NCBI RefSeq assembly: GCF_003865345.1 | Contig: NZ_RMVE01000004.1 | Coordinates: 1-64,000 of the forward strand | Direction: 5' to 3' | DNA from: Nonlabens xiamenensis | GTDB taxonomy: Bacteria; Bacteroidota; Bacteroidia; Flavobacteriales; Flavobacteriaceae | DNA length: 64,000 bases | Shown here: positions 32,976-41,174 of the stretch, piece after piece | How positions within the stretch are numbered: position 1 is the stretch's first letter | Layout of the letters: each line of letters starts with the position of its first letter | The notes under the pieces: generated by a model | Database searches by the model: none | Told to the model about the DNA's origin: nothing | Seen by the model: the letters and a program-made list of their open reading frames with translations, nothing else | Program-made: the position numbers and the translations under genes

Positions 32976-34640
32976 ATGCACCCTTTACTTTTACAAAAAA
33001 AACATTTGAAAGCTACTAGCTTACTTCTTGCCTCTTGCTCTGGGATACTGTTTTGGTTGGGGTGGCCTACCTATGGTTTTGCTGGATTGCTTTTTATTGC
33101 GTGGATACCATTATTACTTGCAGAAAGACGTATCCGGCTATCTACTACCAAAAGAAAGACAATCCGCGTATTAGGACATGCGTATCTGACCTTTTTTATC
33201 TGGAATATAGCGACTACCTACTGGTTGTATTTTTCTACAGCTTTTGGGATGTGGTTTGCCGTTCTGGTGAATTCATTACTCATGAGTCTGGTGTTTCTTG
33301 GGTATCATTTAATGGCAAAAAAAGTTGGGCAAGCTGCGGGTCTAAGTTTTTTGGTCTGTTTGTGGATAAGTTTTGAACGTCTCCATTTGCACTGGGACTT
33401 TTCATGGCCATGGCTCAATTTAGGCAATGGATTCAGTGAGCAGGTAGGTTGGATTCAATGGTATGAGTACACGGGAACATTTGGTGGAACTATATGGGTA
33501 TGGATAGTGAATATAGCCTTGTTTTTAAGCCTATTCCCCATACCAAAACACGATGAAAAATTTGTTCGACCGACTTTCAAGTTCATCTTAAAGCGCACTT
33601 TGCTACCCATCGGATTATTGGTTGTGCCCGTGCTCATTTCCCAAGCCTTAGTTTGGGACCCCATTTCATTTCAAAAAGGCAACGGAACTGAAGTAGTTAT
33701 TATACAACCTAACATCGATCCGTACGAAGAAAAATACGAGATGGACAATGATAGCATCGTGAAATTGATCATGACGCTAGCTGAGAATAAACTTCAACCT
33801 TCTACCCAATTTTTAATCACTCCAGAAACTGTATTGGCCGACAACATTCAGGTCAGAAACCTTAAGGAAATTCCGTATGATCCAAATATCCAAAAATTGC
33901 GATCAAAGTTAGCGGCTTATCCGCAACTCAATTACCTGGGAGGAATCTCCATGGCCGAGATTTTCAGGGATGAATCAAGATACGGTCCACAAAGCAATAC
34001 AGCCAATGATGGTCGAACCTTTTACAACGATTACAACAGCGCTATTTTTCTTAAGGCCGACCGTGATCCTCAATTGTACCATAAATCTAAGTTGGTAGTA
34101 GGTGTAGAAAACTTTCCGTATAAAAATATATTGGAACCTATCTTAGGCAACGCGATGCTAGACCTGGGAGGAACCGTAGCTACAAAAACCACACAGGAAG
34201 ACCGATCAGTGTTTGAGTCGGCTGAAGGTATTAAGGTAGCCCCTATCATCTGTTATGAATCCGTATACGGGGAATTTGTTACGGACTATGTGAACAATGG
34301 CGCACAATTTCTTGCCATTATTACCAATGATGCCTGGTGGGGTAATACGCAAGGACATCAACAACATCTAAGCCTGGCTAGATTACGTGCTATCGAAAAC
34401 AGACGCTGGATTGCTCGCAGTGCCAATACAGGTATCAGCGCCATCATTAATGACAAAGGTGATGTTGTACAATCCTTAGGTTATGAGCAACAAGGCAGTT
34501 TAGCAGGAAAAATCAGGCCCAGGTGTGAACTGACTTTCTACAGTAAACACGGTGATTATATCGCCAGAATTGCTGGTATGATGGCCGTGTTTATTCTATT
34601 ATTTAGTGTATTGCGTAGAGGGAAGCTAAAAAGGAAATGA
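32976..34640 (+). CDS. lnt: Apolipoprotein N-acyltransferase
   Basis: Adds the third acyl chain to lipoproteins in the inner membrane. 554 residues: about seven N-terminal helices (LFWLGWPTYGFAGLLFIAWIPLLL and on), then a nitrilase-like periplasmic domain with the likely catalytic triad E284 (ITPET), K370 (LYHKSK) and C426 (IICYES), and E378 matching the conserved VPFGE Glu. C-terminal helix after residue 530. It follows the PorV-like gene by 43 bp on the same strand. Its many likely substrates include the window's own lipoproteins. Confidence 0.95.
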   Translation: MHPLLLQKKHLKATSLLLASCSGILFWLGWPTYGFAGLLFIAWIPLLLAERRIRLSTTKRKTIRVLGHAYLTFFIWNIATTYWLYFSTAFGMWFAVLVNSLLMSLVFLGYHLMAKKVGQAAGLSFLVCLWISFERLHLHWDFSWPWLNLGNGFSEQVGWIQWYEYTGTFGGTIWVWIVNIALFLSLFPIPKHDEKFVRPTFKFILKRTLLPIGLLVVPVLISQALVWDPISFQKGNGTEVVIIQPNIDPYEEKYEMDNDSIVKLIMTLAENKLQPSTQFLITPETVLADNIQVRNLKEIPYDPNIQKLRSKLAAYPQLNYLGGISMAEIFRDESRYGPQSNTANDGRTFYNDYNSAIFLKADRDPQLYHKSKLVVGVENFPYKNILEPILGNAMLDLGGTVATKTTQEDRSVFESAEGIKVAPIICYESVYGEFVTDYVNNGAQFLAIITNDAWWGNTQGHQQHLSLARLRAIENRRWIARSANTGISAIINDKGDVVQSLGYEQQGSLAGKIRPRCELTFYSKHGDYIARIAGMMAVFILLFSVLRRGKLKRK

Positions 34641-34768
34641 CGCAAGGCCCGGTCAGGAGGATCAAGCCTAGCCTTTTCTTTTATCATCATTCTTTTCATC
34701 TTATGTTTAGGAACCACTTACTACCAAGGCTCAAATATCAAAAATGAGCTCATTCCAACATTTTAAAG

Positions 34769-36178
34769 CTATTGCCCTTTAAAAAAGATGACGGTACTCA
34801 AGGTCTTGATGATGATACGCAAGTCAAGATATACACTGCGTTTTTTGATATAGAATAGATCGTATTGTAGTTTTCTCAAATGATCTTCATCGGTTACTCC
34901 GTATTTGGTCTTGACCTGTGCCCAACCCGTCAATCCAGGCTTGATGACATGCCTGGTTTCATAAAAAGGTATTTTTTCTGAAAGTTGCTCAACAAAAACC
35001 AGACGTTCCGGACGTGGCCCTATCACGCTCATCTCTCCTTTCAGTATATTTAAAAATTGCGGAAACTCGTCCAATCTTGTCAGCCTCAAAAATTTCCCAA
35101 AGCTGGTAATGCGTACATCATTTTCAACGGCAAATTGTGCGCCAGCAGCCTCGGCTTCTTTCACCATGGAGCGGAATTTAATGATTTTGAACAGTTTTCT
35201 ATTTTTACCAACGCGTTCTTGGGTATAAAATAGAGGACCACGATTACCAAAAAGATTACCCAACAATACAAAAGGCGTGATGATAAAACATACCATCAAT
35301 CCGATGCTAGACACCACAATATCAAATAATCGATGGTACACCATATACAATCTGTTCTGGTTATTCCTAGCAAAGGGAAAGTATCTGTAGAAATCCTTGC
35401 CGACATATTGAACCGGAACCCGATCTGTCATTTCCTCATAGACCTGGGTATATTCCCTCACACCATAACCGGTCTCGACAATTTCGATGAGCCATTTGTA
35501 AAGGTTATTCGTGATCCCTTCTACTTGGTTACTAGCAACAACCACTTCGTTAACTGTATTATCAAACAACAACTGGTCAGCCTCACTAATACTTAGATTT
35601 TTCACCCCTACTCTGTGTCCAGGCTCCATGGCGGGACCAGTATTGATGAATCCATTTATCTTATAGTTAGGGTCTGCTGCCTGAAGGGTCTGCGCAACCA
35701 CACTAGCATCAGAGGCATCTGCAACCAAAATGATCTGTTTATTGAATCTTGAGCTGGCAAACAGCTTGATGTATATAGCCCGCCATAGCAATAGTGACGA
35801 GGTGACGGCCAAGTAAAAATATAAGATCTGTATACGATTATCCGGCAGGGTGGGCGTATAAAATGGAGTCAGCAAGTAAACCAGGGAGGTGACCGAAGTA
35901 GCGGATATTACACTCCGCAATGTACCAGTGATACGACTCGCTCTTCGCAAATTGTACAACTCAAAGACAGCAGCAAAAAACAGGAGATAAAAGGCCAGGA
36001 TAACCGACCAAAACCACTGATCTGCATTGATTTTAAAATAATCAAAATCAAAAATGGCACCAACTGCATATAGTGCCCCAAGGACTACAATCACGTCTAT
36101 GAGTCTCAATAGAATTTTGCGCTCAGAGATTTCAAAATGAATGGGCTTGGACACGTAACTTGATTTAAGGGTGTGCAA
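34769..36178 (-). CDS. Polyprenyl-phosphate sugar-1-phosphate transferase (WcaJ-like)
   Basis: Initiating enzyme of exopolysaccharide synthesis, transferring a sugar phosphate to undecaprenyl phosphate at the inner membrane. 469 residues: four N-terminal helices, a Rossmann-like middle domain (about 145-240) and the bacterial sugar transferase domain from about 275, with FKIIKFRSMV, LRLTRLDEFPQFLNILKGEMSVIGPRPE and KPGLTGWAQVK. The start is a TTG at 36176-36178, the only one upstream of the core. Last gene of the operon with two glycosyltransferases and a polymerase. Confidence 0.94.
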   Translation of the reverse strand: MHTLKSSYVSKPIHFEISERKILLRLIDVIVVLGALYAVGAIFDFDYFKINADQWFWSVILAFYLLFFAAVFELYNLRRASRITGTLRSVISATSVTSLVYLLTPFYTPTLPDNRIQILYFYLAVTSSLLLWRAIYIKLFASSRFNKQIILVADASDASVVAQTLQAADPNYKINGFINTGPAMEPGHRVGVKNLSISEADQLLFDNTVNEVVVASNQVEGITNNLYKWLIEIVETGYGVREYTQVYEEMTDRVPVQYVGKDFYRYFPFARNNQNRLYMVYHRLFDIVVSSIGLMVCFIITPFVLLGNLFGNRGPLFYTQERVGKNRKLFKIIKFRSMVKEAEAAGAQFAVENDVRITSFGKFLRLTRLDEFPQFLNILKGEMSVIGPRPERLVFVEQLSEKIPFYETRHVIKPGLTGWAQVKTKYGVTDEDHLRKLQYDLFYIKKRSVYLDLRIIIKTLSTVIFFKGQ

Positions 36179-36188
36179 AGATACTGTT

Positions 36189-37202
36189 TTATCCTGCTAA
36201 TAAAAGTTGCCATTGCTCCCTCACTTGAGTCCAGGAATACTGTTTGATGGAGTTCAGTGCATTATTGCTCAGAGAAGAAACCCATTCTGGATTTTCCAGC
36301 AACCTGATGACCGCCTGGACCATTTCTGCAACATTATCTTTGCCTACGAGAAGGCCGTTGTACTCGTCTTTGATCAGGTAAGGTATACCTCCCACATCAG
36401 TGCTTATCACGGGTAATCCCAGTGCCATGGCTTCAATCAAACTGACCGGCAGGTTGTCAAACTTGGTGGTATTTAAAAAAATATCACAATTCGCTGCTAG
36501 ACTGAGCCATTCCTTTCTGGTTAGCAGGCCAGTAAATTGAACAGGAATCCCCAATTCTTTGGCCAATTTTCCACATTCTTCCATTGAACCATCCTTATCA
36601 GGTCCAACCATAATCAGACTGGCATTTGGATATAACTTGCGCACTTCGGCGTATACCTCAATTGCCATTTGCGGATGATAAATTTGAGCAAAAGATCTCA
36701 CCCAGATGAGTTTAGGATGTAATGTATCACGTGACTTAAAATTGTACTGGGACAGATCTATAGAATTAGGAATAACTTTGATTTCAGCATATCCCGCTTT
36801 CGCGAAAGCGTCCTTCAAATAAGCACTTGGACAAACCACCTTCCACGCACCCTTCAAAAATTTATGGGTTTGATGGGGGGTTGACTCAAGTCGTTGAGGA
36901 AGATTACCACCGTGTAAAATAGGAACATATCTCTTTCCCGTAAGTCGGCAGATCCATCCCACTAAAACGGCATACCAAAAATTACGTGTACTGTAAGTAT
37001 CAATGAGTACAAGGTCTACCCATTGGAGCTGCGTGATCAATTTGAGCAACATGTGCAACAATCTTATTACTGGATTGCTTTTGCTAGAGGCATATTTTAC
37101 TTTAAACCCCTCCCCTTCTAACAACGGTCCCAATGTATCAATCGTGGTGGCGGTACGACCTTTTTGAGCTAATTTGTTACCAATGTAAAGAATGTTTTTC
37201 AT
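36189..37202 (-). CDS. GT4 family glycosyltransferase
   Basis: Retaining GT-B glycosyltransferase of 337 residues building a surface polysaccharide. N-terminus YIGNKLAQKGRTATTIDTLGPLL; PILHGGNLPQRL; C-terminal donor site LTRKEWLSLAANCDIFLNTTKFDNLPVSLIEAMALGLPVISTDVGGIPYL with the E-x7-E-like pattern. A perfect palindrome copy encodes AFAKA (KDAFAKAGYAEIKVIPN) in the linker between the two domains. Its ATG overlaps the stop of the polymerase gene by one base. Confidence 0.93.
   Translation of the reverse strand: MKNILYIGNKLAQKGRTATTIDTLGPLLEGEGFKVKYASSKSNPVIRLLHMLLKLITQLQWVDLVLIDTYSTRNFWYAVLVGWICRLTGKRYVPILHGGNLPQRLESTPHQTHKFLKGAWKVVCPSAYLKDAFAKAGYAEIKVIPNSIDLSQYNFKSRDTLHPKLIWVRSFAQIYHPQMAIEVYAEVRKLYPNASLIMVGPDKDGSMEECGKLAKELGIPVQFTGLLTRKEWLSLAANCDIFLNTTKFDNLPVSLIEAMALGLPVISTDVGGIPYLIKDEYNGLLVGKDNVAEMVQAVIRLLENPEWVSSLSNNALNSIKQYSWTQVREQWQLLLAG
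36795..36810. repeat. 16-bp palindrome CGCTTTCGCGAAAGCG (perfect)
   Basis: Inside the GT4 gene, AFAKA frame, at the interdomain position KDAFAKAGY. Confidence 0.95.
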
Positions 37203-38572
37203 CAGGCAGCAAGTACAGCTTTAGATTGAGAAACAGCAGGCTTCTTCTTTTTCTTGGGCTGGTAGACATACAACAATGCCATGCCGTAGAAAAAGGCTGG
37301 AGCAGCAATACGCATAGCACTGTGATTGATCGTAGCAATCCAAAAAATCAGAAAGGCATAAAAGTATATGTTGCCTTTGTGCGTGAGTCGGAAAATCAAC
37401 GGAGTAAATATGAGCACCACCAACGACAGTATACCTATACTTCCGTGCTCAGAAAGTAATCGGCTGGTCTCATTATGCGAGGCCGCCACGATGCCATCCT
37501 TTCTCGCACGATAGTATTTTACCTGTCCGGCACCGATTCCAGCGATAGGATTCTCTAAAAAGGCTTCTAGTTCAATGCTGATCAGTTTTGCCCGACCAGT
37601 CGAAAGGTCTTCCTTGGCCCTTCCCGCTGCATCCTCGTTGGCATATCTTTTATCGATCAAACCACTGGTCGCCAATGATGTGTATCCCCATGCCAATACC
37701 AATCCCAAGGCAATGACTCCCAGTTTAGGAAGAAAACTAAATCTAAATTCAGATCTTTTCAAAAAGAAGAGGGTAATGATCACTGCTATGATCATTAAAA
37801 AGGCTGTAAGAACACCTCCCCGGGAAAAAGTCAACCAGCCTCGATAAGTCATTCCCAGGAACAATACAACATCTAAAACGTTGATCCAAAGATTTTTACC
37901 CCTTAAAAACCGGATAAAACAAATAAACATGCCTATTCCCAGTACGGTAGCCACCTGATTAGGTCCATAACCACCAGAGGCAGCAAAATTTGAGGCAGTA
38001 TCTGTTACCACTTCTCTGATATCAGGGGTTACCACAAACAAATAAAAAGTGAGCATAATTATTGGTCCTAGACATAGCTTGAGTATCTCGTCCAGGCGTT
38101 GGGAAGTGACACGTCTTTGGAAACAATAAATGGCTGTTACTCCCAGAGCCACAGGACCACTCAGATTAAAGGCAACCGCCTTACGCAAACTTTCAGATAT
38201 AGGAATATTTTGCGAGGCCACCACGATACTAGGTACTAACAGTAATAGATAGAATACGTACGGAATAGACTTTAAGGAAAACCCCCTGATCAACAAACCC
38301 GCCAACATAAAGATGATGACCAAATATTTGATCATTTCATAAAAGAATAAGGCATCATTCATACGCAGGAATACCTCAGCGCAGGCCAGGTAGCAACAGG
38401 CCATTAAAACTTCCTGTTTGCGATCGGCACTGGTAAAAACTCGCAAAGCGAAATAAACTATTGCCGCATAAAAATAAATTTTAACCAAAAAAGGTAATGC
38501 GATCATAAAGATCGTCAGAATGATATGTCCAGCGACTATCAGCGGAAAGGAAAGCTTTTCAAATTTGATCAT
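37202..38572 (-). CDS. O-antigen polymerase/ligase family membrane protein
   Basis: Wzy- or WaaL-like integral-membrane protein of 456 residues with about 11 helices. The family signature near residue 360 (GIGAGQVKYYRARKDGIVAASHNETSR, shown in part as SHNETSRLLSEHGSIGIL) holds the conserved His and Glu. It ends in a Lys-rich tail (QPKKKKKPAVSQSK). Position between two glycosyltransferases and an initiating transferase argues for a polymerase of the repeat unit rather than an LPS ligase, but this is inference. Confidence 0.88.
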   Translation of the reverse strand: MIKFEKLSFPLIVAGHIILTIFMIALPFLVKIYFYAAIVYFALRVFTSADRKQEVLMACCYLACAEVFLRMNDALFFYEMIKYLVIIFMLAGLLIRGFSLKSIPYVFYLLLLVPSIVVASQNIPISESLRKAVAFNLSGPVALGVTAIYCFQRRVTSQRLDEILKLCLGPIIMLTFYLFVVTPDIREVVTDTASNFAASGGYGPNQVATVLGIGMFICFIRFLRGKNLWINVLDVVLFLGMTYRGWLTFSRGGVLTAFLMIIAVIITLFFLKRSEFRFSFLPKLGVIALGLVLAWGYTSLATSGLIDKRYANEDAAGRAKEDLSTGRAKLISIELEAFLENPIAGIGAGQVKYYRARKDGIVAASHNETSRLLSEHGSIGILSLVVLIFTPLIFRLTHKGNIYFYAFLIFWIATINHSAMRIAAPAFFYGMALLYVYQPKKKKKPAVSQSKAVLAA

Positions 38573-39640
38573 TTACAATGCCTTGTAGATCTCTTGCAGT
38601 TGCGCAAGATACTGTTCCTCGCCGTAATTTGCGAGGATCTTTTGATGGAATCGGGTGGCGAGTGCTTTGCCTAGCTCAGGATTTGAAATTAATTTTTGAA
38701 ATGCTGTTTTCAATGCCCACGGATCTGACGGTGATACCAAGAGTCCATCTTCACCAATTACCTCAGCACAAGCACCCACATCCGTCGACACAACCGGTAA
38801 TCCATACAGTCCGTATTCAAGTAGTGCCAAGGGTAATCCTTCAGAAATTGAGGACAATACACCTATATCACATGATGAAAGTACACCAGGAATATCAGTG
38901 CGTGAACCATGCAGAAAAACGCGTTCCTCCAAACGGCTCTCTTGAATAAAAGACTTGAGTTTACGCGAATAAGTATTGTTGAAATCTTTCCCACAAATAT
39001 GTAATGTCCATTGTTGAAATTCGGGATCAAGCTTTGCAAACGCATCTATCAGCGTTATCTGATCTTTTTGAGGTCTGAGGTTGGCCAGGCAAACAATGCG
39101 TTTTCCAGATTGCCCGGGTAGTTCATTGTCTATATTGGTATCATCCGACGGCACTGTAAAATTAGCCAGGTAATGGGAAGAATGAATACCCAATTCTTTT
39201 GTTGCCCATTCTTGAAGTTTGGTATTTACAGCAATGACCGCATTAAAAAAACCTTTACAGACTTTGATCAATTTGGCATCGCGTTGATCCAGATTTTCTG
39301 ATTTTCCGTAATGATCATGCCAAACAATAAGTAAATGTGGTAGTAATATTTTGGTCATACTAGCCGCAAAAAACGAAGTAGCATGCGCATGAATAATCTG
39401 TATGTCGTGCTCTTGCACAAAATTTTTGATACGCACGATTCCCCTGATCCCTAATTTGCCCTCACGTTCTGCAAAAAGGTAGTTGACCCGATCATCGATT
39501 TGCGATTTGAGCATTCCTTCTTTACGGCTAGCACAGAGAAAAGCTGGCTGCCCAGCCCTGGCCATGGCGTTGGCTATATTTACGGCCATGCGTTCTGCTC
39601 CTCCTGCGTCCAGACTATCTATAAGCTGTAGTACTTTCAT
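38573..39640 (-). CDS. GT4 family glycosyltransferase
   Basis: GT-B enzyme of 355 residues: N-terminal LIDSLDAGGAERMAVNIANAMARAG (the GGAE motif of the family), IVWHDHYGKSE, and C-terminal GVLSSISEGLPLALLEYGLYGLPVVSTDVGACAEV. First gene of the minus-strand polysaccharide operon; 29 bp separate it from the MerR gene upstream, so MerR may be in the same transcript. Sugar donor unknown. Confidence 0.93.
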   Translation of the reverse strand: MKVLQLIDSLDAGGAERMAVNIANAMARAGQPAFLCASRKEGMLKSQIDDRVNYLFAEREGKLGIRGIVRIKNFVQEHDIQIIHAHATSFFAASMTKILLPHLLIVWHDHYGKSENLDQRDAKLIKVCKGFFNAVIAVNTKLQEWATKELGIHSSHYLANFTVPSDDTNIDNELPGQSGKRIVCLANLRPQKDQITLIDAFAKLDPEFQQWTLHICGKDFNNTYSRKLKSFIQESRLEERVFLHGSRTDIPGVLSSCDIGVLSSISEGLPLALLEYGLYGLPVVSTDVGACAEVIGEDGLLVSPSDPWALKTAFQKLISNPELGKALATRFHQKILANYGEEQYLAQLQEIYKAL

Positions 39641-39669
39641 GAAGCAGCATTTTTACTATGTTTATTGAA

Positions 39670-39996
39670 TCAGAGCTGCTCTTTGATTTTTAGGAGCTCT
39701 GCTTTCACATGTTCTAGCTTGCGTATGATTTCAAAAGTTCCCAATTCTTTTTTATGGGTCTTCATGTAATCTCTGGCGCCTTCCAGGGTAAATCCTCGTT
39801 CCTTGGTCAGGTGGTAAATAGTTTGCAGATGTTGGATGTCCTCCTTGCTGAATTTACGATTTCCACGCGCATTCTTTTTGGGTTGAAGCACATCAAATTC
39901 CTTCTCCCAGAATCGAATCAATGAGGCGTTCACATCAAATGCTCTGGCCACCTCTCCCATGGAGTAATACAATTTATCGGGAAGATCTACGTGCAT
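39670..39996 (-). CDS. MerR family transcriptional regulator
   Basis: 108 residues: the MerR helix-turn-helix (LYYSMGEVARAFDVNASLIRFWEKEFDVLQPKKNARGNRKFSKEDIQHLQTIYHLTKERGFTLEGA, in part) followed by a short helix with no effector domain. This small one-domain form is widespread in Bacteroidetes. 41 bp downstream of the M23 gene. Targets unknown. Confidence 0.93.
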   Translation of the reverse strand: MHVDLPDKLYYSMGEVARAFDVNASLIRFWEKEFDVLQPKKNARGNRKFSKEDIQHLQTIYHLTKERGFTLEGARDYMKTHKKELGTFEIIRKLEHVKAELLKIKEQL

Positions 39997-40037
39997 GGCT
40001 TTTACTTACAAACGGCTTTGATGAGCATTTCTTATAA

Positions 40038-41021
40038 TCAATCTAAAGATATGTTTTCTTGCTGTGATTTCTTGAGTAGGGCATTGAATTCTTCAGGTGA
40101 AAGGTTACCGTAATAGAAATTAATCGGATTGATTCGATCTCCATCTTTAAAAACTTCATAGTGCAAGTGGGGAGCCTGAGATCTTCCTGTGCTTCCTACA
40201 TATCCGATGATATCACCTCGTTTTACCTTTTGTCCTGGACGCACATTATACGGCTTTGTCCTTCTCAAATGAGCATAGAGTGATATATAACCAAACCCAT
40301 GATCGATCCGAATATGATTACCATATCCTGAGCTATTGGCATCAGCGCGTTTGACCACACCATCGCCTGTAGCAAAGACTGGAGTTCCCCTGGGCGCAGT
40401 AAAGTCCATTCCATAATGAAACTTTCTTGTTTTGTTAAAAGGGTCTGTACGGTATCCATAACCACTGGCCATACGAGTGAGGTCCTGATTACGGACAGGC
40501 TGTATCGCTGGTATCGAGGACAGCAATTCCTCTTTATCCTTGGCAAGCTCTGCAATCTCATCCAGTGAAGTTGACTGGATAGCGACTCGTTTCTTTAATT
40601 TATCAATCGATTCACGCAATTGGACCACCCTTTCTGAAGCACGACCGTATCCTTCAAATTCCTTATATCGGTTGACACCACCAAAACCAGCCTGCCTCTG
40701 CTCGTCGGTGATAGGTGCTGCATCAAAATAGATACGGTAAATCGTGTTATCACGCTCTTCCACATCTGCGATCACAGCAGCCAGCCGGTCAACCTCATTC
40801 TGAGTTTGCTCCAATTGTAATTCTAAAAATTCCACCTTGTTACCGGTCTTTTTTACTTCCGGAAGTTCAAAAAACTGAGCGGCAAAAAAGAAAAGTACGG
40901 CCCCAAAACATACACTGAAAAGTAAAAACAACAATCCCCCAAAGAAATACCTGCGTTTTTTTGTCTCGACCTGACGGTAAGAAAGTGTTTCAGAATCGTA
41001 GTAGTACTTGACCTTTGACAT
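40038..41021 (-). CDS. M23 family metallopeptidase (murein hydrolase-like)
   Basis: Membrane-anchored LytM-domain protein of 327 residues: cytoplasmic N-terminus, one helix (about 26-50), a coiled coil (60-90 and 125-155), then the M23 domain with HYGMDFTAPRGTP (zinc His and Asp), GYGNHIRIDHGFGYISLYAHL and HLHYEVFKDG (zinc His). All ligands are present, so it may be active rather than an EnvC-type regulator. Role in envelope maintenance inferred. Divergent from alaS. Confidence 0.93.
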   Translation of the reverse strand: MSKVKYYYDSETLSYRQVETKKRRYFFGGLLFLLFSVCFGAVLFFFAAQFFELPEVKKTGNKVEFLELQLEQTQNEVDRLAAVIADVEERDNTIYRIYFDAAPITDEQRQAGFGGVNRYKEFEGYGRASERVVQLRESIDKLKKRVAIQSTSLDEIAELAKDKEELLSSIPAIQPVRNQDLTRMASGYGYRTDPFNKTRKFHYGMDFTAPRGTPVFATGDGVVKRADANSSGYGNHIRIDHGFGYISLYAHLRRTKPYNVRPGQKVKRGDIIGYVGSTGRSQAPHLHYEVFKDGDRINPINFYYGNLSPEEFNALLKKSQQENISLD

Positions 41022-41043
41022 ACGTTTAATTATGCTATTTTTG
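41015..41043 (+). promoter_or_regulatory. Bacteroidetes-type promoter of alaS
   Basis: TTG (41015-41017), 18-bp spacer, TATTTTTG (41036-41043). Predicts a leader of roughly 125 nt for alaS, which contains a perfect palindrome copy. The -33 part overlaps the start of the divergent M23 gene. Confidence 0.65.
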
Positions 41044-41089
41044 CGGTGCTTTAAAAGCTTTTGGTAGCTTGAATAGATGGTATTAATCC

Positions 41090-41105
41090 CGCTTTCGCGA
41101 AAGCG
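41090..41105. repeat. 16-bp palindrome CGCTTTCGCGAAAGCG (perfect, alaS leader)
   Basis: Perfect copy between the predicted alaS promoter and its start codon, 69 bp before the ATG. As RNA it could fold only as a tight hairpin; as DNA it is a 16-bp dyad. Confidence 0.95.
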
Positions 41106-41174
41106 TAAACACTATCTCTCAGTTTCCCAACCAAGCAAAAATAAGAAAATAGAAATAACCGCTAGGTCCACCCG

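Noticed and set aside
41044-41174. T-box or other riboswitch in the alaS leader
   Set aside because: No T-box sequence or terminator/antiterminator pair; only the palindrome stands out.
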